Shown piece by piece: positions 17,662 to 26,598 of a DNA stretch of 64,000 bases; positions within the stretch are counted from its first letter, which is position 1, and each line of letters opens with the position of its first letter. Both the position numbers and the translations under genes were made by a program. Source of the DNA: Eubacteriales bacterium (GTDB lineage: Bacteria; Bacillota; Clostridia; Lachnospirales; Lachnospiraceae); the NCBI GenBank assembly GCA_030537195.1, contig JAUNOK010000015.1:1-64000 (forward strand). The letters are read 5' to 3'. The notes beneath the pieces are model-generated. The model was not told where the DNA came from. It searched no databases and saw only the letters and a list, made by a program, of their open reading frames with translations.

Positions 17662-18846
17662 ATGAAAAAGAAGTTATTCAGTGTGTTACTGGTAGGTGCA
17701 CTTGCAGCATCTTTAGTAGCATGTGGTAAATCAAACAAGAAAGAAACTAATGTTTCTACAGTTAACACAGAGATAAATGCAGACGAGTATGCAGGAACAA
17801 TTACTTCTAATGCAGGAGTATATAAGACATTTGTTAATCTTCCAGACTGGAAGGGAATGTCTGTAGATCTTAATGAATCTGATTATGTTGTTCTTGATTC
17901 AGATATTGAAGATTACATCCAGAGCATGCTTGAGTCAAAGGCTACAACTAATGTTGTAACAGAGGGAACAACTAAGTCTGGTGATGTAATTAAGCTTGAT
18001 TACAGCGGTAAGATTGATGGAACAGCGTTCTCAGGTGGAACAGCTACAGATGTAACTTACACAATTGGATCAGGAAAGTTCATTGACGATCTTGATAAGG
18101 GACTTGTAGGTCTTACAATAGGTAAGGAAACAGATATCCCATGTGTATTCCCAGAGAGTTACTACAATTCAGACCTTGCTGGAAAGACAGCAATATTTAC
18201 AGTAACAGTTAATGAAGTTGATGAATCTGTTGTTCCTGAACTTACAGATGAATGGGTTGCATCTAATGCAGCTTCATTAGGAATAGATGATGGTTCAGTT
18301 ACTACAATTGACCAGTTAAAGTCATATGTAAAGACTTATCTTGAGTCACAGGCTTCATCAAGCAGATCAAGTGCCATATTTGATGCAGCTTATACAAAGA
18401 TGTCTGACGGACTTGATGTTTCAGATTATCCAAGCGAGGAACTTACTGATTTATTAAATACACTTAATAGTAATATTGATGCTGAGTATCAGTCATACAG
18501 TTCATCATATTCTTCTAAGGAAGCATATCTTAAGGGTGTATATAATTTCGATTCACTTGACGCATTTAATGAGTATGCAGATACTTATGCAAAGCAGTAT
18601 CTTTTACAGAAGATGATTGTTACAATGATTGCTGCCGATAATGATATCACTGTTACTGCAGATGATATTAACTCAACAGGTGCAGAACTTGCTTCATATT
18701 ATGGCTATGATGATTACGATGATATTATCAATACTTATGGTAAGACTATGAATGCAGAGATTGGATATCAGATTCTTTACCAGAAAATCGTTGATTTCGT
18801 GTGTGAGAATGTTACGATTAACGATATAACAGATACAGCACAGTAA
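17662..18846 (+). CDS. Lipoprotein FKBP-type peptidyl-prolyl isomerase, trigger-factor-like
   Basis: A 394-residue exported protein with a lipobox (SLVAC, Cys21). An FKBP-type domain lies at about 110-200 (GDVIKLDYSGKIDGTAFSGG, IGSGKFIDDLDKGLVGLTIG). A long helical C-terminal part (about 205-390) resembles trigger-factor chaperone arms. It probably helps fold secreted proteins at the outer face of the membrane. Start ATG 17662 has SD GAGGAAG. It is a single gene divergent from apbE and closed by a terminator. Confidence 0.85.
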   Translation: MKKKLFSVLLVGALAASLVACGKSNKKETNVSTVNTEINADEYAGTITSNAGVYKTFVNLPDWKGMSVDLNESDYVVLDSDIEDYIQSMLESKATTNVVTEGTTKSGDVIKLDYSGKIDGTAFSGGTATDVTYTIGSGKFIDDLDKGLVGLTIGKETDIPCVFPESYYNSDLAGKTAIFTVTVNEVDESVVPELTDEWVASNAASLGIDDGSVTTIDQLKSYVKTYLESQASSSRSSAIFDAAYTKMSDGLDVSDYPSEELTDLLNTLNSNIDAEYQSYSSSYSSKEAYLKGVYNFDSLDAFNEYADTYAKQYLLQKMIVTMIAADNDITVTADDINSTGAELASYYGYDDYDDIINTYGKTMNAEIGYQILYQKIVDFVCENVTINDITDTAQ

Positions 18847-18883
18847 TTCGTAATTAATTTAATATTGAATGTTTGACAGGACT

Positions 18884-18925
18884 AAGGTTGCACAGCTATT
18901 AATGGGTGTGCAGCCTTATTTATTC
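18884..18925 (+). terminator. Terminator after the PPIase gene
   Basis: AAGGTTGCACA pairs with TGTGCAGCCTT and is followed by ATTTATTCTTATT. Confidence 0.75.
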
Positions 18926-19011
18926 TTATTATTTCTGGTGTCAGAACCGGGATTTACATATATCTGCAGGCGCGTGACCTGTGTTTTTATTAATTCTATA
19001 AAATATGAGAA

Positions 19012-19028
19012 ATGTGGTAAAACCACAT
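19012..19028 (+). promoter_or_regulatory. Small dyad before the SulP gene
   Basis: ATGTGGT-AAA-ACCACAT, a perfect 7-bp dyad ending just before the AAGGGGAGA ribosome site of the transporter gene. It could be an operator or an RNA hairpin; no further support. Confidence 0.35.
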
Positions 19029-19040
19029 AAGGGGAGAACA

Positions 19041-20705
19041 ATGAATCAATTTGTACCAAAGCTTTTCGATGTTATGAAAAGCTATTCTAGAAAGCAGTTT
19101 GTTAATGATGTTATTGCTGGTATTATCGTTGCAATTATCGCGCTACCATTATCTATTGCTCTTGCACTTGCATCAGGAGTAGGTCCTGAGCAGGGTATCT
19201 ACACAGCTATATTTGCTGGTTTTGTTATTTCATTCCTTGGCGGAAGCCGAGTTCAGATTGCCGGTCCAACAGCAGCATTTGCAACTATTGTCGCAGGAAT
19301 TGTGGCACAGAATGGAATGGACGGTCTTATTGTCGCAACAATCATGGCTGGCATCATCCTTATTATTATGGGATTCCTTAAGTTCGGTAATCTTATAAGA
19401 TTTATTCCTTATACAATTACAACTGGATTTACATTTGGTATAGCAGTTACTATTCTTGTAGGACAGATTAAGGATTTCTTAGGTCTCGATACTTCTGCGT
19501 ATACCGGACCAACAATAGAGACACTTGATAAGTTAAAGGCAGTATTCAAATGTATTAATACATTTAACTGGCAGGCACTTGTTGTAGGTGTTGTTTCACT
19601 TGCAATTCTTATTATATGGCCTAAGTTTAAGAAGTTAGAGAAGATTCCAGCATCTTTAATTGCTGTTATAGTTTCTGTAATTATGGTTAAACTTGGTATG
19701 CAGGCTAAGACTATCGGAGATCTGTATACAATTTCAAGCAAACTTCCGGGAATCAGTATTCCACATGTTAATATAGCAATGGTTAAGAATCTTTTACCAG
19801 ATGCATTTACAATTGCGGTACTTGCAGGTATTGAGTCTCTTTTATCATGTGTTGTTTCTGATGGTATGATTGGAAGCAGACATAAGCCTAATATGGAACT
19901 TGTTGCGCAGGGAGCAGGTAACCTTGTGTCAGCTTTATTTGGAGGAATTCCGGCAACAGGCGCAATCGCAAGAACAGCAGCTAATGTTAAGAATGGTGGA
20001 CGTACTCCAATTGCGGGTATGGTTCATTCTGTAACACTTCTTCTTATTCTTGTTGTGCTTATGCCATATGCAGCATGGATTCCGATGCCAGCAATTGCAG
20101 CAATTCTTTTCATGGTAGCTTATAACATGAGTGGCTGGAGAGAAATGATTTCACTTTGCAAGACTTCACCTAAGAGTGATATTCTTGTACTTCTTACAAC
20201 AGCAATACTTACTATTGTATTTGACCTTGTTGTTGCAATCGAGGTTGGTGTTGTTCTTACAGCACTTCTGTTTCTTAAGAGAATGGCTGATGTTACTGAA
20301 GTTAAGAGCTGGAAATATATTGGTGATAATATAGATGAGAATAATGATCCGGACAGTATTAATCTTAAGCAGGTTCCTAAGGACACACTTGTATATGAGA
20401 TTAACGGACCAATGTTCTTTGCAGCTGCTGACAAGTTCCTTGATATCCAGACAGTATCAGGTTCTAAGGCAGTTATCGTAAGAATGAGAGGCGTTCCTGC
20501 GATGGATGTTACTGCACTCAGATCTTTAAGAAATATTCATGCGGTATGTAAAAGGCATGGTGCTGTTATGATTCTTTCACATGTTAATGAACAGCCTATG
20601 TCAGTTATGGAGCATGCAGGATTTGCAGATGAGATTGGAAGAGATAATTTCTGTGCCAATATTGATGCAGCTCTTGAGCATGCTAAAAGTATTGTAGAAG
20701 GGTAA
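19041..20705 (+). CDS. SulP family anion transporter with STAS domain
   Basis: A 554-residue permease. About 10-14 membrane segments cover residues 20-410, with the SulP signature region ALPLSIALALASGVGPEQGI, GSRVQIAGPTAAFATIVAG and GIPATGAIARTAANVKNGG. A C-terminal cytoplasmic STAS domain (about 445-550) holds AVIVRMRGVPAMDVTALRSL. SulP proteins move sulfate, bicarbonate or dicarboxylates; the substrate here is not shown. Start: ATG 19041 after AAGGGGAGA. A MATE gene begins 6 bp after its stop, so the two form an operon. Confidence 0.9.
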   Translation: MNQFVPKLFDVMKSYSRKQFVNDVIAGIIVAIIALPLSIALALASGVGPEQGIYTAIFAGFVISFLGGSRVQIAGPTAAFATIVAGIVAQNGMDGLIVATIMAGIILIIMGFLKFGNLIRFIPYTITTGFTFGIAVTILVGQIKDFLGLDTSAYTGPTIETLDKLKAVFKCINTFNWQALVVGVVSLAILIIWPKFKKLEKIPASLIAVIVSVIMVKLGMQAKTIGDLYTISSKLPGISIPHVNIAMVKNLLPDAFTIAVLAGIESLLSCVVSDGMIGSRHKPNMELVAQGAGNLVSALFGGIPATGAIARTAANVKNGGRTPIAGMVHSVTLLLILVVLMPYAAWIPMPAIAAILFMVAYNMSGWREMISLCKTSPKSDILVLLTTAILTIVFDLVVAIEVGVVLTALLFLKRMADVTEVKSWKYIGDNIDENNDPDSINLKQVPKDTLVYEINGPMFFAAADKFLDIQTVSGSKAVIVRMRGVPAMDVTALRSLRNIHAVCKRHGAVMILSHVNEQPMSVMEHAGFADEIGRDNFCANIDAALEHAKSIVEG

Positions 20706-20711
20706 TGTTTA

Positions 20712-22088
20712 ATGAAGGAAGATACACTTTCCTATATAAGAGATAATAAAGAGATTACATTTGAACAGAAGATAAGACTTGTAATTATGCTGAGTCTGCC
20801 AACAATTCTGGCGCAGGTGTCATCAATTATCATGCAGTATATTGATGCGTCTATGGTCGGAAGACTTGGGGCAGGCTGTTCGGCTTCAATAGGTCTTGTA
20901 TCGACAACAACATGGCTGCTTGGAAGCCTTGCTTCTGCGCCGTCACTTGGATTTTCAATTCAGGTGGCACAGCTTGTCGGTGCAAAGAAGTTTAACAGGG
21001 CAAGAAGAGTATTCCTGCAGTCATTTGGAATTGTGCTTCTTATATCAATTATTATTGGAGCTGCCGGAGTTGCTATAAGCTGGGGACTCCCGGCATGGCT
21101 AGGTGGAGAAGAGTCGATACAAAGAGACGCGACAATGTATTTTCTTATAACATCATTGTCTATGCCGGCGCTTGGTTTTAACCGTCTTGGTACAAGAATG
21201 TTACAGAGCTGTGGCAATACGAGAACACCGGGAATTCTTAATTCCATGAACTGTTTTCTTGATGTTATATTCAATTTTATATTCATATTCAGATGGCATG
21301 GTTTTGGCTTCGGGCTTGGAGTTATGGGTGCAGCGCTTGGAACAACAGCAGCAGAGATTGTGACTACAATTATTATGTTCTATGTATTGATGTTCAGAAC
21401 ACCTATGCTATCAAAAGGCTATGGAACAGATTCTGATGAGAAGGCAGGTCTTGCAACAATAAAGAAGTCATTTGTATTATCGCTTCCTGTTACATTTGAG
21501 AATGTGGTGATGTTCGGAGCTATGATTACGATAACAAGAATTGTTGCACCGTTAGGCGTTGTGGCTGTGGCTGCCAACTCATTTGCAATAACTGCGGAAA
21601 GCCTGTGTTATATGCCGGCTTACGGAATTGAGGAAGCAGCAACAGCACTTGTAGGACAAAGTATCGGTGCGGGCAGAGGAAAGCTTGCATTGTCTTTCGG
21701 AAGAATTTCAGTTGCTTTCGGAATGGGAATCATGGCGTTCACCGGACTACTGATGTTCATATTTGCTCCGTTTATGATTGGAATTCTTACGCCAGACCCG
21801 GCAGTAAGAGAGCTTGGTGTAACGATACTTAGAATTGAAGCATTTGCAGAGCCTCTGTATGGAGCATCAATTGTAGTAACAGGAGTGCTTCGCGGAGCAG
21901 GAGATACTCTTGTTTCAAGCCTTATGAATTTCTTCAGCCTCTGGGCTGTCCGCGTTGTCCTTTCATTCCTGCTTGTTGGCAGTTACGGACTTGTTGGTGT
22001 GTGGATTGCGATGGCTGCAGAGCTTTGCTTCAGGGGCGCAATATTCCTTGTGCGCATGGAGCGGAAGAAGTGGCTGAAGAAGATGTGA
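20712..22088 (+). CDS. MATE family efflux transporter
   Basis: A 458-residue membrane protein with about 12 segments. The MATE pattern is clear: LSLPTILAQVSSIIMQYIDASMVGRLG, QVAQLVGAKKF, and in the second half LSLPVTFENVVMFGAM and ALVGQSIGAGRG. It likely exports a cationic compound by Na+ or H+ antiport. It lies 6 bp downstream of the SulP gene, in an operon with it. It is one of three MATE genes in the window and is not especially close to the others. Confidence 0.9.
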   Translation: MKEDTLSYIRDNKEITFEQKIRLVIMLSLPTILAQVSSIIMQYIDASMVGRLGAGCSASIGLVSTTTWLLGSLASAPSLGFSIQVAQLVGAKKFNRARRVFLQSFGIVLLISIIIGAAGVAISWGLPAWLGGEESIQRDATMYFLITSLSMPALGFNRLGTRMLQSCGNTRTPGILNSMNCFLDVIFNFIFIFRWHGFGFGLGVMGAALGTTAAEIVTTIIMFYVLMFRTPMLSKGYGTDSDEKAGLATIKKSFVLSLPVTFENVVMFGAMITITRIVAPLGVVAVAANSFAITAESLCYMPAYGIEEAATALVGQSIGAGRGKLALSFGRISVAFGMGIMAFTGLLMFIFAPFMIGILTPDPAVRELGVTILRIEAFAEPLYGASIVVTGVLRGAGDTLVSSLMNFFSLWAVRVVLSFLLVGSYGLVGVWIAMAAELCFRGAIFLVRMERKKWLKKM

Positions 22089-22109
22089 TAAAAGGGGAAA
22101 AGTATTAAA

Positions 22110-22142
22110 AAAGCCTGCTTTCAGACGAAAGCAGGCTTTAAA
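22110..22142. terminator. Bidirectional terminator between the MATE gene and metK
   Basis: AAAGCCTGCTTTC and GAAAGCAGGCTTT form a perfect stem with a 5-nt loop, flanked by A on the left and T/A on the right. It can serve the convergent MATE and metK genes. Confidence 0.85.
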
Positions 22143-22171
22143 TTTATCAGATATTATACACTAAAATCTTA

Positions 22172-23353
22172 TTAAGCAAGATACTTGGCAAGGTCATCTA
22201 CCTTATCAAGCTTCTCCCAAGGGAGGTTAAGGTCTGTACGGCCAAAGTGACCATAAGCAGCAGTCTGCTTGTAGATAGGTCTTCTTAAATCAAGCATCTT
22301 GATGATTCCATTAGGTCTTAAATCAAAGTTCGCACGGATGATTTCAACGATTTTATCTTCAGGAAGCTTTCCTGTACCAAATGTATCAACCATGATAGAT
22401 GTTGGTCTTGCAACACCGATAGCATATGAAAGCTGAATCTCACATCTGTCAGCAAGTCCGGCAGCAACAATGTTCTTGGCAACATATCTTGCAGCGTATG
22501 CAGCAGAACGGTCAACCTTAGTACAATCCTTACCAGAGAAAGCACCACCGCCGTGTCTTGCAGCTCCACCATAAGTATCAACGATAATCTTACGTCCTGT
22601 AAGACCTGAGTCTCCGTTAGGTCCACCGATTACGAAACGTCCTGTTGGGTTGATGTATATCTTAGTATCGGCGTCAATCATAGCTGGGTCAACAATTGCA
22701 TCAATAACATATTTCTTAATATCATCATGAATCTGTTCCTGAGATACTTCAGGAGCATGCTGTGATGAAACAACGATAGCATCAAGTCTTATTGGCTTTC
22801 TGTTCTCATCATATTCTACTGTTACCTGAGTCTTACCATCTGGTCTTAAGTAAGAAAGAGTGCCATCCTTACGAACCTTTGTAAGCTGCTTAGAAAGCTT
22901 CTGCGCAAGTGCAGAAGAGTAAGGCATGAATTCAGGAGTTTCGTTAGTTGCATAACCAAACATCATACCCTGGTCACCAGCCCCGCCTTCTGAATCATCA
23001 ATTTCACCATCTTTAGCTTCAAGAGCTTTATCAACACCCATAGCAATATCAGCTGACTGCTTGTCTAAAGCAACCATAACTGCACAAGTGTTACCATCAA
23101 ATCCCTTATCAGAGCTGTCATAACCAATATCTGTAATGGTCTTTCTTACTATAGAAGGAATATCAATGTTAGCCTTAGTTGTAATCTCACCCATTACCAT
23201 AACGAAACCTGTGTTAGTAAGAGTTTCACAGGCAACTCTTGAATATGGGTCCTGCTCATAGAGAGCATCAAGTACTGCATCTGAAATCTGGTCGCAGATT
23301 TTATCTGGATGTCCTTCTGTTACTGATTCTGATGTAAATAATCTTTTTTCCAT
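22172..23353 (-). CDS. metK: S-adenosylmethionine synthetase
   Basis: A 393-residue enzyme that makes S-adenosylmethionine from methionine and ATP. It shows [20 protein letters not shown] at the N-terminus, [12 protein letters not shown], the phosphate loop [15 protein letters not shown] and HFGR near the C-terminus, all intact and of normal length. Start ATG 23353 has SD AAAGGAG. It is controlled by a SAM-I riboswitch about 250 nt upstream, so its own product should stop transcription. The leader between riboswitch and start codon holds an unusual repeat cluster. Confidence 0.98.
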   Translation of the reverse strand: MEKRLFTSESVTEGHPDKICDQISDAVLDALYEQDPYSRVACETLTNTGFVMVMGEITTKANIDIPSIVRKTITDIGYDSSDKGFDGNTCAVMVALDKQSADIAMGVDKALEAKDGEIDDSEGGAGDQGMMFGYATNETPEFMPYSSALAQKLSKQLTKVRKDGTLSYLRPDGKTQVTVEYDENRKPIRLDAIVVSSQHAPEVSQEQIHDDIKKYVIDAIVDPAMIDADTKIYINPTGRFVIGGPNGDSGLTGRKIIVDTYGGAARHGGGAFSGKDCTKVDRSAAYAARYVAKNIVAAGLADRCEIQLSYAIGVARPTSIMVDTFGTGKLPEDKIVEIIRANFDLRPNGIIKMLDLRRPIYKQTAAYGHFGRTDLNLPWEKLDKVDDLAKYLA

Positions 23354-23394
23354 GTTATCTCCTTTTAATTTTATCGTGAATATGTCTATCCCAT

Positions 23395-23600
23395 GTTTTC
23401 TAATCGCTGTCCGAGTTAGATTCGCATCGCTACTTGCGCTCGCAGCTCAGATGCCAGAATCGCATCGCTACTCGCGCTCGCGGCTCAGATGCCAGAACTA
23501 CATTCTGGCATTGTCGCGGTGCTCCTCGAATTCAAACGCATATGTCCCAATTCATGCAAGCATGATTGTGTCATATACGTTAGAATTCTCATCGCTACTC
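23395..23600 (-). repeat. Repeat and palindrome cluster in the metK 5' UTR
   Basis: Read on the minus strand, a dyad GAATTCTAACGTATATGAC...GCATATGCGTTTGAATTC surrounds CATGC-TTGCATG. Two direct copies of a unit of about 38 bp follow, containing TTCTGGCATCTGAGC and CGAGTAGCGATGCG or CAAGTAGCGATGCG. A third partial copy of GCGAGTAGCGATG touches the riboswitch terminator. It appears to have been inserted between the riboswitch and the gene. No protein is credible here. Confidence 0.7.
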
Positions 23601-23604
23601 GCGC

Positions 23605-23753
23605 AAAAAAAGGTCCCCGACAAGGGGACCCGATAGACTGTATCGAAATCCTCTTATTGTTCGATTAATATCGCTCAGGTTGGCACCTTCCTCAAAAGGG
23701 GTTGCCGGGCTTCATAGATCCTATGTATCTCCACCGCTCTTAATAAGGGATAT
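23605..23753 (-). promoter_or_regulatory. SAM-I (S-box) riboswitch with terminator, controls metK
   Basis: On the minus strand the leader reads CTTATTAAGAGCGGTGGAG, then CTATGAAGCCCGGCAACC, GGTGCCAACCTGAGCGA and AATAAGAGGA closing P1. These are core S-box elements. The expression platform is the hairpin GGGTCCCC-TTGTC-GGGGACC followed by seven T (23605-23631). Binding of SAM should favour the terminator and shut off metK. Confidence 0.95.
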
Positions 23754-23782
23754 AAAATATTCAATTAATATTACCGCATAAG

Positions 23783-23811
23783 ATAGTACACAATATATTG
23801 ACATTCGTCAA
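23783..23811 (-). promoter_or_regulatory. Promoter of the metK riboswitch transcript
   Basis: On the minus strand TTGACG, 17 bp, TACTAT, about 35 nt upstream of the aptamer. Confidence 0.7.
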
Positions 23812-23895
23812 GAGTAAATTAAGATTTTTATATAAATTTTATAGTAGAGGTTCATTTTGACTGTTATTTAACATTACTGTTCTGTTAACTTTGTT

Positions 23896-24153
23896 TTATC
23901 TGGCACACGCATGCAGGTATTTTTCTTTGGTTGCCATTCCACCGCGTATATGCCGCTCCTGTTTATTGACGTCAAGTATTTTGCGGGCTTCTTTGGCAAG
24001 CTCAGGATTGATTTCCATAAGTCTGGTGGTAACATCTTTATGTGCAGTACTTTTGCTTACGTTAAATGCTTTAGCAGTCTGTCTTACAGTAGCCTTATGT
24101 TCAATTATGTAATATGCCAGTTGTATGGCACGTTCTTCTATATAGTCTCGCAT
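23896..24153 (-). CDS. spoIIID: Stage III sporulation protein D
   Basis: An 85-residue DNA-binding regulator of the mother-cell sporulation programme. It has the conserved N-terminus RDYIEERAIQLAYYIIEHKATVRQTAKAF, the HTH VSKSTAHKDVTTRL and the C-terminal basic tail, as in Bacillus and Clostridium SpoIIID. Start ATG 24153 follows CGGAG. It adjusts sigma E dependent transcription and activates sigK-phase genes. Here it stands alone beside the metK leader. Its length and sequence are complete. Confidence 0.95.
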   Translation of the reverse strand: MRDYIEERAIQLAYYIIEHKATVRQTAKAFNVSKSTAHKDVTTRLMEINPELAKEARKILDVNKQERHIRGGMATKEKYLHACAR

Positions 24154-24246
24154 GTGGGGACTCCGCAGGATTCATTTATACAATCTATGCCAGAGCAGGA
24201 CATTTTATGTTAGAATGAAATAAGACAGACAACAAGGAGATTGATA

Positions 24247-25254
24247 ATGGTCGCAGAGTATAGTGTGTGGCAGCAGGGAGTGGAAGTTAATTATGCTGCG
24301 TTATGTGAAGAGAAAAAAGATGGTTTACATATATTGAGGCTCATGGGTCAGACATCTGTGGTGTATGTTCCGCAGATGATAGATGGACAAGAGGTTAAAG
24401 TCATAGGAGAGTATTGTTTCTCTGCCAGAAATAATTGTAAGAATCGGACATCAGATAATGACTGGGAGAAGATGGAGAATCTTGCCAGAGACAGAGGAAT
24501 GAATGAGCTTAGCGGAGATTATATAGAACAGGTTATATTGCCGGACAGTGTGCAGGAATTATGCAGTTATGCATTTTATAATTGCAGAAAGCTTAAATGT
24601 ATAGAATTTGGGAGCAGTTTAAATGTGGTTAATAATGATGCATTTATGAATTGCATGGGACTGTCTGTGCTTGTGGTAAGAAGCAGGGTGGAAGAGCCGA
24701 CCGGGGCACAGTATTTTCTGAAACAGCTTAATAAGGGAATTGAACTTAAATATATTGATGATGGAAATACATGTGGAAGTTTCTATTATTCAGAGTATAC
24801 TGAAAGCTATGAAGAAATCGGACCTGCACATATATTCCACATGGATCTGCAGGGAGAAGGCTACCGGGCAAGGCAGCTTTTTGACAATGGAGTTGTAGAT
24901 GCTGCCGGATACGATACAATATTTGAAGCAGCGAAGGCTCTGGAAAGTACATATACTTTGTCGAAGATGGCAGAAGGAAGACTGCAGTATCCAGTTAAAC
25001 TGGCAGATAGTGCCAGAGATATGTATATGGAATTCATTAAGGATAATACTGCAAATGTGCTGGAATGGGTAGTTGCTGAACGAAGAATTGATATTATTGA
25101 ATTCATGGTTGATAGTAATATACTTGATGAGAGTGGCCTTGACGTGGCACTTAAACTTGCTGGAAAATGTGACTGGACAATGGGAAGTGCAGCAATTATT
25201 GAGCTTGGCAGCAGATTCGCACCAAAGCTTAAAAAGAACAGATACGAATTCTAA
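24247..25254 (+). CDS. Leucine-rich-repeat (BspA-like) protein of the VWA/MoxR cluster
   Basis: A 335-residue protein without a signal peptide. Residues about 20-145 contain BspA-type leucine-rich repeats (VYVPQMIDGQEVKVIGEYCF, VILPDSVQELCSYAFYNCRKL, SLNVVNNDAFMNCMGL). The C-terminal half is helical, with an ankyrin-like DNTANVLEWVVAERRIDIIEFMVD that suggests protein binding. Start: ATG 24247, 6 bp after AAGGAGA. A VWA protein and a MoxR ATPase follow with small gaps, so it may be the substrate adaptor of that pair. That role is an inference. Confidence 0.75.
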   Translation: MVAEYSVWQQGVEVNYAALCEEKKDGLHILRLMGQTSVVYVPQMIDGQEVKVIGEYCFSARNNCKNRTSDNDWEKMENLARDRGMNELSGDYIEQVILPDSVQELCSYAFYNCRKLKCIEFGSSLNVVNNDAFMNCMGLSVLVVRSRVEEPTGAQYFLKQLNKGIELKYIDDGNTCGSFYYSEYTESYEEIGPAHIFHMDLQGEGYRARQLFDNGVVDAAGYDTIFEAAKALESTYTLSKMAEGRLQYPVKLADSARDMYMEFIKDNTANVLEWVVAERRIDIIEFMVDSNILDESGLDVALKLAGKCDWTMGSAAIIELGSRFAPKLKKNRYEF

Positions 25255-25289
25255 AGTTGAAAGAATCGGATATGAAAGGAGATGGTGGC

Positions 25290-26585
25290 ATGGCGCATAT
25301 TCAGACAGAGAGCGAATGGGAACTTGAGATGTGTGGCAGGATAGTAGATTATCTTGCAGGGAAAATATATGTAGATATGAGATTTATGGAGCCTGTGCTT
25401 AATGTGCTTGTGCCAAGGGCTAACATGGGATTGTCCACATTTGCAACAGACGGAGTATACCTGTATATGAATACAAGACATACGATGGATGTGTTCAGAA
25501 AGAATGAGAATTTTCTGGTCAGGGTGTATCTTCATTCAGTGCTTCATTGTGTGTACAGCCACATATGGCTGTGCGACGGAAGAGATGCTAATCTGTGGAA
25601 TCTTGCATGCGATATTGCTGTTGAGAGAATAATTGACAGGCTTGATAAGCCATGCGTGAAAAGGATTCTGACATGGAGAAGGCAGGATATATATAAGAAG
25701 CTGGATGATGATAAATGTGTTTCGGCAGCACAGATATATGAATATCTGCTGGATATTAATAAGGAAGAACTTAATAAATTGTGGCAGGAATTCTATACAG
25801 ACGACCATACAATATGGCAGTACGATAATGACAGAAAGAATATGGTACAGCAGCCACACAAGGTGCAGCAGCAGTGGGAGCAGCGTGCCCGCCAGATGAC
25901 TATGGAGAAGCAGAAAAGTGACGGCGAGAGCGGTCAGGACAGCAATTCTTTAAATGAGCTTATGAGTGTACAGAAACGCAGGCGCAGCTACAGGGATTTC
26001 CTTAAGAAATTTGCTGAGTATCATGAAGAGTTAAAGATTAATGATGATGAATTTGACCTTGGATATTATGCCTATGGATTGTCGGTTTATAAGAATATGC
26101 CGCTTATTGAGCCGCTTGAGACAAGAGAGATTGACAAGATAAGGGAATTTGTCGTTGTTGTGGATACAAGCTATTCAACGAGCGGGGAGCTTGTGAGGAG
26201 GTTTTTGCAGGAAACATTTGACATACTTATGGATGACAGGGCATTTTTCAAGGTAAGCTGCATCCACATTATACAATGCGATGATGTAATCCAGAGTGAT
26301 GATGTGATTAAAGACAGGGAGCAGCTTGAAGGATTTTTCAATACATTTGAAATAAAGGGAGGCGGTAATACTGATTTCAGACCTCCGTTCAAAAATATAG
26401 ACAGACTGATTGAAGAAGGTAAGATTAAAAGTCTGGGTGGAATGTTGTATTTCACAGATGGTGAAGGAACTTATCCGAAGAAAAAGCCGGGTTACAGAAC
26501 CGCATTTGTATTCATGAAGGATTACGGTGAAACGAAAGTGCCTGCGTGGGCGATGAGAATAAGACTGGACAAGTCAGACAGATAG
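25290..26585 (+). CDS. VWA-like protein with DUF2201-type N-terminal domain
   Basis: A 431-residue protein. The N-terminal half resembles the metallopeptidase-like domain of DUF2201 proteins, but the usual HExxH reads HSVLH (82-86), so the general-base Glu is missing. Residues about 285-430 form a VWA-type domain with the MIDAS motif DTSYS (292-296), GGGNTDF and YFTDGEG. Such proteins usually work with MoxR AAA+ ATPases, and one follows after 13 bp. Start: ATG 25290, 8 bp after AAAGGAG; upstream in-frame starts are less well placed. Confidence 0.8.
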   Translation: MAHIQTESEWELEMCGRIVDYLAGKIYVDMRFMEPVLNVLVPRANMGLSTFATDGVYLYMNTRHTMDVFRKNENFLVRVYLHSVLHCVYSHIWLCDGRDANLWNLACDIAVERIIDRLDKPCVKRILTWRRQDIYKKLDDDKCVSAAQIYEYLLDINKEELNKLWQEFYTDDHTIWQYDNDRKNMVQQPHKVQQQWEQRARQMTMEKQKSDGESGQDSNSLNELMSVQKRRRSYRDFLKKFAEYHEELKINDDEFDLGYYAYGLSVYKNMPLIEPLETREIDKIREFVVVVDTSYSTSGELVRRFLQETFDILMDDRAFFKVSCIHIIQCDDVIQSDDVIKDREQLEGFFNTFEIKGGGNTDFRPPFKNIDRLIEEGKIKSLGGMLYFTDGEGTYPKKKPGYRTAFVFMKDYGETKVPAWAMRIRLDKSDR

Positions 26586-26598
26586 AAAGGACATGGCT

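Noticed and set aside
23420-23500. Direct repeats that could suggest a CRISPR array
   Set aside because: Only two full units and one partial unit, with no spacers of regular length and no cas genes in the window.
23352-23636. A 94-codon open frame on the plus strand, antisense to the metK leader
   Set aside because: It runs over the repeat cluster and the riboswitch terminator; no homology or ribosome site.
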